Below are positions 37,313 through 45,543 of a DNA stretch of 64,000 nucleotides, piece after piece (the first letter of the stretch is position 1; every line of letters starts with the position of its first letter). Below the pieces are notes generated by a model. That model was not told where the DNA came from and made no database searches. It worked only from the letters and a program-made list of their open reading frames with translations. Position numbers and translations under genes: made by a program. The DNA is from Sulfuricella sp035530375 (GTDB taxonomy: Bacteria > Pseudomonadota > Gammaproteobacteria > Burkholderiales > Sulfuricellaceae): assembly GCA_035530375.1 (NCBI GenBank), contig DATKUY010000045.1:1-64000 (forward strand). Direction: 5' to 3'.

Positions 37313-37342
37313 TAAGAAAGGAATCAGCCCCCCTCGGTTTTT

Positions 37343-38527
37343 TCAGTACAAGGGAACTGCCTGCTCCAGGACCAGCGCAGTTACTTGCTCGACATTCCCC
37401 AGCAACCCATCGGCAATCCTGATGACCCGGCCGCGCAGCTCGCGGCTCACTTCGCCCGTTGTCTGAATTTCTATCGCCGCAACCTGAGGCTGGTCTATGG
37501 GTTCACCAATGGCGGAAAGTATCTGCACTGCTACGCCGTCCACCTCATCCAGACGTTCATGGATATCCCGCGCCATCATCATCGCCAGGACGTTGTATAG
37601 TTTACCCACATGAGACACAGGGTTCTTGCCTGCGACTGCCTCGAGAGACATGGGGCGTCCCGGCGTGATCAGGCCGCATGCACGATTGCCGCGCCCCACT
37701 TGGCCGTCGTCCCCCATCTCGGCGCTCAACCCGGATACGGTCAGATAAATGCCACTTTCGTCCGTGGCTGCCGGGTCGTCCAGCGTATTCAGCCGCAAGC
37801 TGGCCGCCGGCCCGATATCCTGACCGAGGTACTCGCAGATCCGGGCCTTATGGTGGAAATAATCGGGTACGCTTTCCACATGGCGGTCCACAAACGCCAG
37901 CGCAACAGTGAAAGCGGTTTCCTCTCCCATCCGCTTACCCATGACCTTGAAGTCCATGCCGGCACACGGAAAACGCTGCCTGAACCCGGCTGAGCGCAGC
38001 CGCTCCGCAAGTCGCAGAACGGCCTGTTCAAGCGGGGAATACGGGGCAAACCCGACCCCGAACGAGGTATCATTGGCCAATGTCGCGCGAGCGCTGCGAG
38101 CGAAGACCTGTTTAAGGTTGGCGCTGCCCTCCCGTATCTGGGGGTCGATTTCAAAACCGGCGGCAGCACCGTGCAAGCGCTCGTCCAGGTAGATGCGTGC
38201 CGCAGCCGCGGCGATCCCCCGCACATCGAAGCCTTGTCCGGGTCTCGTCGCCCTCCCCGAAACGATCAGGCGCGCAGGCTCGTCGATTGTTCCACCGCCG
38301 AAACGCGGCGTGCTCCGCCCCGCCACCAGCAGCCCCTTGTCAACGTTATGGTGCAGGATATGGCCATATGTCTTGATATAGGCGAACGAAAGCGCGCGCG
38401 ACACCCCCTCGCACACACCGTCAGTGATGACATCCGGATGCCCGACCCCCTTATGCTCGCAGATTTCCACCTGCCGCTGCTCCACTGGAGCGCAGGAAAA
38501 CGGCATCACCACGATATTTCTACCCAT
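37343..38527 (-). CDS. Archaeal-type S-adenosylmethionine synthetase
   Basis: 394 residues from ATG 38527 (TTG 38539 adds four). EICEHKGVGHPDVITDGVCE and TPRFGGGTIDEPARLIVSGRAT are typical of the archaeal AdoMet synthetase family (COG1812), which differs in sequence from bacterial MetK. The enzyme makes SAM from methionine and ATP. Its presence here alongside an expected housekeeping metK elsewhere is unusual. It could supply SAM to specific radical-SAM enzymes, but no functional neighbour is clear. Confidence 0.93.
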   Translation of the reverse strand: MGRNIVVMPFSCAPVEQRQVEICEHKGVGHPDVITDGVCEGVSRALSFAYIKTYGHILHHNVDKGLLVAGRSTPRFGGGTIDEPARLIVSGRATRPGQGFDVRGIAAAAARIYLDERLHGAAAGFEIDPQIREGSANLKQVFARSARATLANDTSFGVGFAPYSPLEQAVLRLAERLRSAGFRQRFPCAGMDFKVMGKRMGEETAFTVALAFVDRHVESVPDYFHHKARICEYLGQDIGPAASLRLNTLDDPAATDESGIYLTVSGLSAEMGDDGQVGRGNRACGLITPGRPMSLEAVAGKNPVSHVGKLYNVLAMMMARDIHERLDEVDGVAVQILSAIGEPIDQPQVAAIEIQTTGEVSRELRGRVIRIADGLLGNVEQVTALVLEQAVPLY

Positions 38528-38642
38528 GGCTCGAATCAATCCTCAATTAGCACATTGGAAAGCCAGGGATCGAATGGATAGACGCGGACGGGCACACAAA
38601 GAATAGCCCTGCCGGGCGAGGACAGATAAGTCCGACAGGCTC

Positions 38643-39188
38643 CTAGTCCGCCGAATGCTTGCCAAAACTCACCCGCTTGGCCTGTAGCCCTTCCGCGGCG
38701 GACTCCTCCAGAAACTGCACCTCGGCACCTTCCTCGATGCGGTCAAAATCGGCATTCACCAGATTTTCGCTGCTGAAATACAATTCCCGCCCCTCTGAAT
38801 CCTTAATGAAGCCGTAACCTTCATCCGGAAATAGCCGGGCGATATGGCCGTGGAACACGGGCTCATGCGTCTTGGCGTCGCCCCGCTGCTTGCGTCCGTA
38901 ATCTTCGAGCTGCCGTTTGGCCGCATCGAATGAATCGCGCAGCGCCACGTAAATGTCTTCGTTCAAATCCCGGTTCACGACGATTTCGCTGCCCGGCACG
39001 GTAATGTCGATGCGCACATTGAACTGCCTGCCCTGATGTTTATGTTTGCCGGCGATTTCCAACACCACGCGGCAGCTCATGATGTGCGGATAAAGCAGAT
39101 CCAGTTTCTCCGCCTTTTCGCGAATGACGGCCTCGACGGCATCGGAATGGGGAATATCGCATAGCGTGATCTGGAGTGGAATTTTCAT
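38643..39188 (-). CDS. HPF/RaiA ribosome-binding domain fused to cold-shock domain
   Basis: 181 residues. Residues 1-105 match the HPF/RaiA (S30AE) fold: IPLQITLCDIPHSDAVEAVI, YPHIMSCRVVLE. Residues 110-178 form a cold-shock OB fold with HIARLFPDEGYGFIKDSEG and ELYFSSENL, where aromatic RNA-binding residues remain. The family hibernates ribosomes; the CSD probably adds RNA binding. It replaces the usual long-form C-terminal HPF dimerisation domain. Stress genes (Hsp20) lie next to it. Confidence 0.9.
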   Translation of the reverse strand: MKIPLQITLCDIPHSDAVEAVIREKAEKLDLLYPHIMSCRVVLEIAGKHKHQGRQFNVRIDITVPGSEIVVNRDLNEDIYVALRDSFDAAKRQLEDYGRKQRGDAKTHEPVFHGHIARLFPDEGYGFIKDSEGRELYFSSENLVNADFDRIEEGAEVQFLEESAAEGLQAKRVSFGKHSAD

Positions 39189-39230
39189 GATCGATCATTC
39201 CTTTTGGTTTTAACCCTGGAAAAAGCGTTT

Positions 39231-39343
39231 CACCGCAGAGACGCGGAGTTGATTCAAAAAAAGAAAAACACATCCCAGCCTGCCGCCCGGCGGGCAAGCC
39301 AATTGCCAACCGCCCACCCTTGTTTTTCTGTGCCTCTGCGGTT
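39231..39343. repeat. Dispersed CCGCAGAG inverted repeat, copy 4
   Basis: CACCGCAGAGACGCGGAG (39231-39248) faces a diverged reverse arm CTGTGCCTCTGCGGTT near 39328-39343. The 80-base spacer includes a GCCCGGCGGGC hairpin and A-rich tracts. It separates the HPF-CSD and Hsp20 genes. Confidence 0.75.
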
Positions 39344-39372
39344 CAGCAATTACCGCCCCCAAGAGCGGGAAA

Positions 39373-39810
39373 CTACTGGACAGACAGCTTCCTGGCTGCG
39401 GTACCTGCTTTTTTCGGCAACGTCAGTTTCAGCAAGCCGTCGGTGTATTTAGCCTTCGCCGCGGCATCATCGACGTCGCTGCCAAGGGTAAAACTACGGA
39501 AAACCTTGCCGTAATAGCGCTCGCTACGCAGCACTTTGCCACCCTCCTTTTCCTCTTCTTCCTTCTTTACTTCTGCACTGATGCTGACCTGGTTGCCGTC
39601 GATGGTGACATGAATATCGTCCTTCTTCACGCCGGGAATCTCGGCATTGATGGTGTAGTCCTTGTCGCTTTCCTTTATGTCCAACCTGATTTGCATCTGT
39701 TGAGGCACGCCCTCGAAACGCACCGGGCGGAAAAATCCCCGGAAAACATCGTCAAATGGCTCGAAAGCAAGATCAAAAGGGTCGTAACGTTTAATGTTCG
39801 TCATGTTCAT
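39373..39810 (-). CDS. Hsp20/alpha-crystallin small heat-shock protein
   Basis: 145 residues. The alpha-crystallin domain (about 45-140) has YTINAEIPGVKKDDIHVTID, RSERYYGKVFRSFTLGSDVD and the C-terminal GLLKLTLPKK strand, followed by an AARKLSV tail in place of the IxI motif. N-terminal RYDPFDLAFEPFDDVFRGFF is the typical aromatic start. AAGGAGGAG precedes the ATG. It holds unfolded proteins for refolding. A second Hsp20 lies at the right edge of the window. Confidence 0.93.
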   Translation of the reverse strand: MNMTNIKRYDPFDLAFEPFDDVFRGFFRPVRFEGVPQQMQIRLDIKESDKDYTINAEIPGVKKDDIHVTIDGNQVSISAEVKKEEEEKEGGKVLRSERYYGKVFRSFTLGSDVDDAAAKAKYTDGLLKLTLPKKAGTAARKLSVQ

Positions 39811-40001
39811 CTCCTCCTTGAAATCAAATGTGCGCTGCCGCCTGAAATATTTGGCGAATCATCCGCCGTCAACCTCAATATAGGTCACGGAGCCGGTTTT
39901 TCAAGCAAGGCGATCACGTCCCATTACAACATGGCGGCGTTTGTTGAACGTCAGGTGAACAGCATGGCGTCGAAACGGCGCAACAGGTTTTTTGATCCCT
40001 A

Positions 40002-40526
40002 TTACTTGCCGTATTCCAGCGGCCATCTGGCCGTCAGGTAATCGAGGACATCCCGATCGAACTCTTTGGACCGGTAAGTCCAGACCACATCGCCCTTATC
40101 CAGCTTGTTAAGCTTCCTGCTCTTGATATTGATGTCCAAAACCGGCAGATCATGGTGGCGATAGGCATCAGTTTCCGCTTCATCGCCATCGGGAAATAGC
40201 CATTCATCAGCAAACGCTCCCTGCAACCTGTCCAGCTCGTGGCACATATCCTCTTCGACCGGCAAAGACGGATCGATCCGCTCCGGTTTGCCGATGGAAT
40301 AATCGGTTTTCCACCCGCCATACAGGTCCGATCCCTCGGTGGTAAAAAAGGCTGTCGTCCGGGTCGAGAAGAAATCCTCCAGCTTGAAAAATGCCGACGG
40401 AAAATGTCCGTCCTGATAGCCGCACCACCAGCCGTATACGTCATTGCCGGATTCAATGTAGACCACGGCACACATCAGTCCGGCGCCCATCGGTGCAAAA
40501 GCGAAAAAAATCCTTGGCATGATCAT
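40002..40526 (-). CDS. Unknown 174-residue protein
   Basis: Reading frame MIMPRIFFAFAPMGAGLMCA is acidic and tryptophan-rich, without a signal peptide or clear motif (YGWWCGYQDGHFPSAFFKLE; VVWTYRSKEFDRDVLDYLTA). GGGGATC before the ATG is a weak ribosome site. The 190-base region between it and Hsp20 holds only the Hsp20 promoter region. I do not recognise a family and the protein is called on its ORF length and codon use only. Confidence 0.55.
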   Translation of the reverse strand: MIMPRIFFAFAPMGAGLMCAVVYIESGNDVYGWWCGYQDGHFPSAFFKLEDFFSTRTTAFFTTEGSDLYGGWKTDYSIGKPERIDPSLPVEEDMCHELDRLQGAFADEWLFPDGDEAETDAYRHHDLPVLDINIKSRKLNKLDKGDVVWTYRSKEFDRDVLDYLTARWPLEYGK

Positions 40527-40714
40527 GATGGAAGATCCCCGTGGCGAGTTTGACCCAACGAAATACGGCCCTTTAATCCTTTGGCTATACTCAGTTTAGG
40601 TGAGTTTCGAATAATTGATTCTTGACGTCCATCGCCTTGCGGCGGGAATGGCATGAAATGAATTCGGTACGCGGTCAAAGGTTTTTTTACTTAATCAAAC
40701 AGAAGGAGAACAAA

Positions 40715-41209
40715 ATGAAAACCCGATTCGAAGGTTTCCAGCCAATCCGGCATGACCGCCTGATTCAGGAATATCGGCACGACACCTACAAATCCAGGCT
40801 CAAGCTGCCGGAACCCACCGCCTGCCCGCAATGCGGCGCCGTGTTCCACGACGGACGCTGGCAATGGGCACCCAGGCCGGCTCAAGCCCATGAGGAAATG
40901 TGCCCGGCCTGCCACCGCATCCACGATGAGTTTCCGGCAGGCTTCGTCACCGTGGGCGGCGCATTTTTCCGGGAACACCGGGACGAGCTGCTGCATCTGG
41001 TGAAAAACGAGGAAGCAAGAGCCAAGGCAGAGCACGCTCTGGAGCGGATCATCAAGATCGAGGAGCAGGACGACGGCGTCATGATCACCACCACCGGAAC
41101 CCACCTCGCCAGGGGGATCGGCGAGGCCTTGCACCACGCCTACCAGGGAGAACTGGAGTTCCACTACAACCCCGATGAAAATCTCCTGCGCGTGCACTGG
41201 GCGCGCTGA
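40715..41209 (+). CDS. BCAM0308-like zinc-ribbon protein
   Basis: 164 residues from ATG 40715, after a strong AGAAGGAG. Two CxxC pairs (CPQCGAVF at about 35 and CPACHRIH near 66) suggest a zinc ribbon; a helical middle and a C-terminal region DDGVMITTTGTHLARGIGEA follow. I recall uncharacterised proteins of this type near small stress and modification loci. First gene of the peptide-ligase cluster, with only 15 bases to the next gene. It may present substrates or regulate, but no role is shown. Confidence 0.8.
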   Translation: MKTRFEGFQPIRHDRLIQEYRHDTYKSRLKLPEPTACPQCGAVFHDGRWQWAPRPAQAHEEMCPACHRIHDEFPAGFVTVGGAFFREHRDELLHLVKNEEARAKAEHALERIIKIEEQDDGVMITTTGTHLARGIGEALHHAYQGELEFHYNPDENLLRVHWAR

Positions 41210-41224
41210 TGCAGATCGCAGCGC

Positions 41225-41941
41225 ATGCTACCGATCACGCTGAGCCTGCCTCTCCAGATCCTGCCGCAACCGGATGAAACCACCTGCGGCCCGACCTGTT
41301 TGCACGCCATCTACCGCTACTGGGGCGAGGAGGCGGAACTCGGCGAGGTGATCGCGCGCACCCGGAAGCTTGAGCAGGGCGGCGGGACTTTTGCCGTATT
41401 CCTGGCCTGCGACGCCTTGCGCAAGGGCTATGAGGCCACCATCTACACTTACAATCTGACGGTCTTCGACCCTACCTGGTTCGCTGCGGGCGTGGACATT
41501 GCCGAACGCCTTCGGCAGCAGCGGGAAGTAAAAAAAGAGTCCAGGTTACGGCATGCCACCGAGGGTTATCTGGAGTTTCTGCGGCTGGGCGGACATTTGC
41601 GTCTGACCGACCTGTCCCGCCCCCTGATCCGTGGCCTCTTGCGCCGCGGCTTTCCCATCCTCACCGGGTTGAGCTCCACCTATCTCTATCGCGCAGCTCG
41701 GGAATACGGCCCAAACGACATACCTGACGATGTGCGCGGTGCGCCATCCGGGCATTTTGTCGTCATCTCCGGCTATAACCGCAAAAAACGTACCGTGCTG
41801 ATTTCAGATCCTTATGGGGCGCACCCCTATGGCCCATCCCGGGAATACTGGGCCAACATCGACCGGGCACTGGGCGCGGTGCTGCTGGGCATCGTCACCC
41901 ACGACGCCAATCTCCTGATTATCCATCCGCGACGACAGTAA
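41225..41941 (+). CDS. C39-like cysteine peptidase
   Basis: 238 residues. The papain-like triad is visible: Cys21 in ETTCGPTCLHAIYRYWG, His177 in SGHFVVISGYN and Asp195 in ISDPYGAHP. This is the C39/bacteriocin-leader-like peptidase arrangement, but with no transporter domain and no signal peptide, so cytosolic action is likely. It may process a peptide or remove a conjugated tail. It follows the zinc-ribbon gene and precedes the ATP-grasp gene by 16 bases. Confidence 0.88.
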   Translation: MLPITLSLPLQILPQPDETTCGPTCLHAIYRYWGEEAELGEVIARTRKLEQGGGTFAVFLACDALRKGYEATIYTYNLTVFDPTWFAAGVDIAERLRQQREVKKESRLRHATEGYLEFLRLGGHLRLTDLSRPLIRGLLRRGFPILTGLSSTYLYRAAREYGPNDIPDDVRGAPSGHFVVISGYNRKKRTVLISDPYGAHPYGPSREYWANIDRALGAVLLGIVTHDANLLIIHPRRQ

Positions 41942-41957
41942 CCACGGCGGCGCTCCC

Positions 41958-43430
41958 ATGAACATCCTTATCGTCGTCGACAATCCCCGTGACTGGCCGC
42001 TGGAGATTCCCGGCGTAATGCTGGTTTCCGCGCGTGCCTACCTGGCCGATCCGGCCTATGGTGTCGACTACTCGGCCAAAATCTTCAACCTGTGCAAGTC
42101 CTATCGCTACCAGAGTCTGGGCTATTACGTTTCGCTGCTCGCCGAGGCGCGCGGCCACAAGCCGCTGCCCAGGGTGGGCACCATCGAGGATTTGCAGTCC
42201 CAGAGTCTGGTGCGTCACCTTACCGAGGATCTGGACGCCCTGATCCAGCGTTTGCTGGCCCCGCTCAAATCGGACGATTTCGAACTCAGCATCTACTTCG
42301 GCCGCAACGTGACAAGCCACTACGACCCGCTCAGCCTTCGGCTTTTCAACCTGCTGCAGGCGCCGTTGCTGCGTGCCCATTTCGAACGCCGTCGCAATCA
42401 GTGGCGCCTGCGCAGCATACGGGCGATCGCCGCCAGCGACATCCCGCCCCGCCACCACGAATTCGTGGTACAGGCCGCCACGGCCTATTTCATGGGGCGC
42501 AGGCAGCGGGCGAAGAAGCGCCCTTCCCCGCGCTTCGACCTTGCCATCCTCCACGACCCGGCCAATCCGGAGCCCCCCTCCAATGCAAAAGCCATGCAAA
42601 AGTTCGCGAAGGCCGCCGAGGATCTGGGCATGGCCGTGGAATTCATCACCCGCGCCGATATCGGACGGCTGCCAGAATTCGACGCCCTGTTCATCCGCGA
42701 CACCACCTTCGTAAACCACTACACCTACCGCTTCTCACGGCGGGCATTGGCAGAGCGGCTGGTGGTGATCGACGAACCGGATTCCATCCTCAAGTGCAAC
42801 AACAAGGTCTATCTGGCCGAACTCCTTGCGCGGCACAACATCCCCACCCCCAGGACGCTGCTGGTGCACCGCGACAACATCGCCCGGATCATCCCCTCCC
42901 TTGCCCTCCCCTGCGTGCTGAAGCAGCCGGACAGCTCGTTCTCGCGCGGAGTGGTGAAGGTGGAAACAGAAGCGGAACTGCTCCCCAAGGTAAGCGCCCT
43001 GTTGGCGAAATCGGAGCTGATCATTGCCCAGGAATGGCTGCCCACGGAATTCGACTGGCGGGTGGGCATACTCGACCGGCGGGTGCTGTTCGTGGCCAAA
43101 TATTGCTTCCCCGCCGGACATTGGCAGATCATCAAGCGTGACGAACAACAGCGCAAGCTGAGCGAAGGGCCGACGATCGCCATTTCGGTGGGCGAAACGC
43201 CGGAAGAAATAGTCAGGATCGCGCTCAAATCGGCCAATTTGATCGGCGACGGATTTTACGGCGTGGACATCAAGCAAGTGGACAGCCGCTGCTATGTCAT
43301 CGAGGTCAACGACAATCCCAATGTGGATGCAGGCAACGAGGACGGGGTGCTCAAGGACGCGCTCTACCGCGAAGTGATGGGCGTATTCCTGAAACGCATC
43401 GAAGACCGCAAGCGGGGCACGGGCAGATGA
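41958..43430 (+). CDS. RimK-family ATP-grasp ligase with RLAN-type N-terminus
   Basis: 490 residues. The N-terminal part (about 1-200; NILIVVDNPRDWPLEIPGVM) resembles the RimK-like-associated N-terminal domain. ATP-grasp follows with TPRTLLVHRDN, PCVLKQPDSSFSRGVVKV and the metal-binding YVIEVNDNPNVDAGNEDGV. RimK-type enzymes ligate amino acids to C-termini, usually glutamate. Its ATG/stop overlap with the GCS2 gene indicates coupling. Substrate unknown. Confidence 0.92.
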   Translation: MNILIVVDNPRDWPLEIPGVMLVSARAYLADPAYGVDYSAKIFNLCKSYRYQSLGYYVSLLAEARGHKPLPRVGTIEDLQSQSLVRHLTEDLDALIQRLLAPLKSDDFELSIYFGRNVTSHYDPLSLRLFNLLQAPLLRAHFERRRNQWRLRSIRAIAASDIPPRHHEFVVQAATAYFMGRRQRAKKRPSPRFDLAILHDPANPEPPSNAKAMQKFAKAAEDLGMAVEFITRADIGRLPEFDALFIRDTTFVNHYTYRFSRRALAERLVVIDEPDSILKCNNKVYLAELLARHNIPTPRTLLVHRDNIARIIPSLALPCVLKQPDSSFSRGVVKVETEAELLPKVSALLAKSELIIAQEWLPTEFDWRVGILDRRVLFVAKYCFPAGHWQIIKRDEQQRKLSEGPTIAISVGETPEEIVRIALKSANLIGDGFYGVDIKQVDSRCYVIEVNDNPNVDAGNEDGVLKDALYREVMGVFLKRIEDRKRGTGR

Positions 43431-44671
43431 GCACCCCGCTCCATGCCTTTGCGGGCTATGGCATCGAACTGGAATACATGATCGTGGACCGGCACACCCT
43501 GTCGGTCCTGCCGGTCGCCGACGAACTGCTGCGCCGAATGGCGGGAAGCCGGACTTCAGAATTAAGGATGGGTGGGCTCGCATTGTCCAATGAACTGGTG
43601 ATGCACCTCATCGAACTCAAAAATACCGGCCCGGAATCCGCGCTCGCCCTCAAATCCCTGTCTTCCTCTTTCCAGGCCGAAATCCGGCACGTCAACAAAA
43701 TCCTTGAACCCCTGAATGCGCGGCTCATGCCGACCGCCATGCACCCCTGGATGAATCCGTCTGCCGAGACGCGCCTGTGGCCCCACGACAACACGGCGAT
43801 TTACCGAGCCTACGACCGTATCTTCGACTGCAAAAGGCATGGCTGGGCCAACCTGCAAAGCATGCACCTCAACCTGCCCTTTGCCGGCGACAACGAATTC
43901 GCACGCCTGCATGCCGCCATCCGTCTGGTACTGCCCATCCTCCCGGCCCTGGCGGCCAGCTCACCCTTCGCCGAAGGCAGGAATAGCGGCTTCCTGGACT
44001 ATCGCATGGAAAACTATCGCACCCACCAGGCGAGAGTCGCATCGACCATCGGACAAGTGATTCCGGCAACGGCCATGAGCTGTGCCGGGTACGACTCGCA
44101 GGTGATGCAGCCGATGTACCGTGAAATTGCCGCTCTCGACCCGGAAAGCGTGCTGCATCACGAATGGCTCAATGTTCGCGGCGCTGCCCCGCGCTTCGAA
44201 CGCAGCGCCATCGAGATACGCGTGATCGACGTGCAGGAATGCCCCCTGGCCGACTTCGCCATTGCCGCCGCAGTCGCCAACCTCGTGGGCACGCTGTATG
44301 ACGCAAGATGGACCCCGTTCGCCGAGCAGCAGGAAATCGGCACCGACGCCCTGGCTGGGATCATGCTCGCCTGCATCCGCGATGCCGATCAGGCTGACAT
44401 CGCGAATGCCGCCTACCTGCGCCTGCTGGGCCTCCCAGACCGGCGCTGCAAGGCCGGGGAACTGTGGCAGCACCTCGTCGAAACCATGTCCTGGGGCTAC
44501 CTTGATCAGCGCAGCGAATGGCAGGAACCGCTGGATGTCATACTGAGAAGCGGACCGCTTGCCCGCCGCATCCTGCGGGCGACCGGGACGGCATGCGACC
44601 GTTCCCGCCTTGAGGACGTCTACCGGCAGCTCTGCGACTGTCTTGCCGAGGGGCGGATGTTCCATGGATAA
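43427..44671 (+). CDS. GCS2-family carboxylate-amine ligase
   Basis: 414 residues. N-terminal AGYGIELEYMIVD and the catalytic GCS2 motifs LNLPFAGDNEFARLHAAIR and SSPFAEGRNSGFLDYRMENY identify the glutamate-cysteine-ligase type 2 / YbdK family, which joins the gamma-carboxyl of glutamate to amines. The RNARG-like signature is not evident, so it may not make gamma-glutamylcysteine. Start overlaps the RimK stop (ATGA) and the stop overlaps the next start by eight bases. Confidence 0.9.
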   Translation: MSTPLHAFAGYGIELEYMIVDRHTLSVLPVADELLRRMAGSRTSELRMGGLALSNELVMHLIELKNTGPESALALKSLSSSFQAEIRHVNKILEPLNARLMPTAMHPWMNPSAETRLWPHDNTAIYRAYDRIFDCKRHGWANLQSMHLNLPFAGDNEFARLHAAIRLVLPILPALAASSPFAEGRNSGFLDYRMENYRTHQARVASTIGQVIPATAMSCAGYDSQVMQPMYREIAALDPESVLHHEWLNVRGAAPRFERSAIEIRVIDVQECPLADFAIAAAVANLVGTLYDARWTPFAEQQEIGTDALAGIMLACIRDADQADIANAAYLRLLGLPDRRCKAGELWQHLVETMSWGYLDQRSEWQEPLDVILRSGPLARRILRATGTACDRSRLEDVYRQLCDCLAEGRMFHG

Positions 44672-45365
44672 ATCCAACCATTTCCTGATTACCTGCGAGC
44701 ACGGCGGGAACCGGATTCCTCGCCGCTACCGCCCCTATTTTCTCGGCCACGAAGACTTGCTGCAAACGCATCGCGGTTACGATCCGGGCGCACTGACCAT
44801 GGCCCGGGAACTGGCGAGGCAGCTCGCCGCCCCGCTGTATTTTTCCACCGCCAGCCGCCTGCTGATCGACCTGAACCGCTCCATCGGCCACCCCGGCCTG
44901 TATTCCGAAGCAACCCGGAAAGCCGCCGCGCCAGACCGCGGCAACATCCTGAAACGGTATTACCTGCCCTACCGGCACAAGGTCGAGACGGCCATCGCCG
45001 AAGCGGTGGCGCAGGGCAGCCGGGTAATCCACATTTCATCCCACAGCTTCACGCCGGAACTTGACGGCAGGATTCGCAATGCGGACATAGGCCTGCTCTA
45101 TGACCCGGCGCGGCTGACGGAGCATGAGCTGTGCCGGCATTGGCAAGCAGCCCTTATGGCAGGGACACCGGGCCTGAGGGTGCGTCGCAACTACCCCTAC
45201 ACCGGCAAGTCGGACGGCCTTGCCGCCTATCTCCGCCGCCGCTTTCCGCCTGATGTCTACGTCGGGATCGAGCTGGAAATCAACCAGAAACACGTTTTCA
45301 AGGGGGGACGTCAATGGCGCGCCTTGAGGGAGGCGATAATCGCCGCGCTGCATCAGGCCATATGA
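44664..45365 (+). CDS. N-formylglutamate amidohydrolase-like enzyme
   Basis: 233 residues from ATG 44664. ITCEHGGNRIPRRYRP at the start and HRGYDPGALTMARELARQLA match the family zinc-dependent amidohydrolase pattern; ISSHSFTPELDGRIRNADIG and YVGIELEINQK supply further family motifs. The classical reaction releases formate from N-formylglutamate in histidine degradation, but no hut genes are present. In this cluster a role cleaving amide-linked glutamate is more likely (inference). Confidence 0.9.
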   Translation: MDKSNHFLITCEHGGNRIPRRYRPYFLGHEDLLQTHRGYDPGALTMARELARQLAAPLYFSTASRLLIDLNRSIGHPGLYSEATRKAAAPDRGNILKRYYLPYRHKVETAIAEAVAQGSRVIHISSHSFTPELDGRIRNADIGLLYDPARLTEHELCRHWQAALMAGTPGLRVRRNYPYTGKSDGLAAYLRRRFPPDVYVGIELEINQKHVFKGGRQWRALREAIIAALHQAI

Positions 45366-45543
45366 AGGGCATCTTCGGTGAGAGAAGTGCAGGAACATGA
45401 GGATCTACGGACATCGCGTTCCAACGCATAACCAAGGGCATTAAAATCGACCCATGCGCGCCGACTGAATGGGGCTCCCAATCGGTGCCTCTCGGCGGAA
45501 ATCGTTCACCTTGCGACAAAGCACCATGCAATCCTTGTCATGT

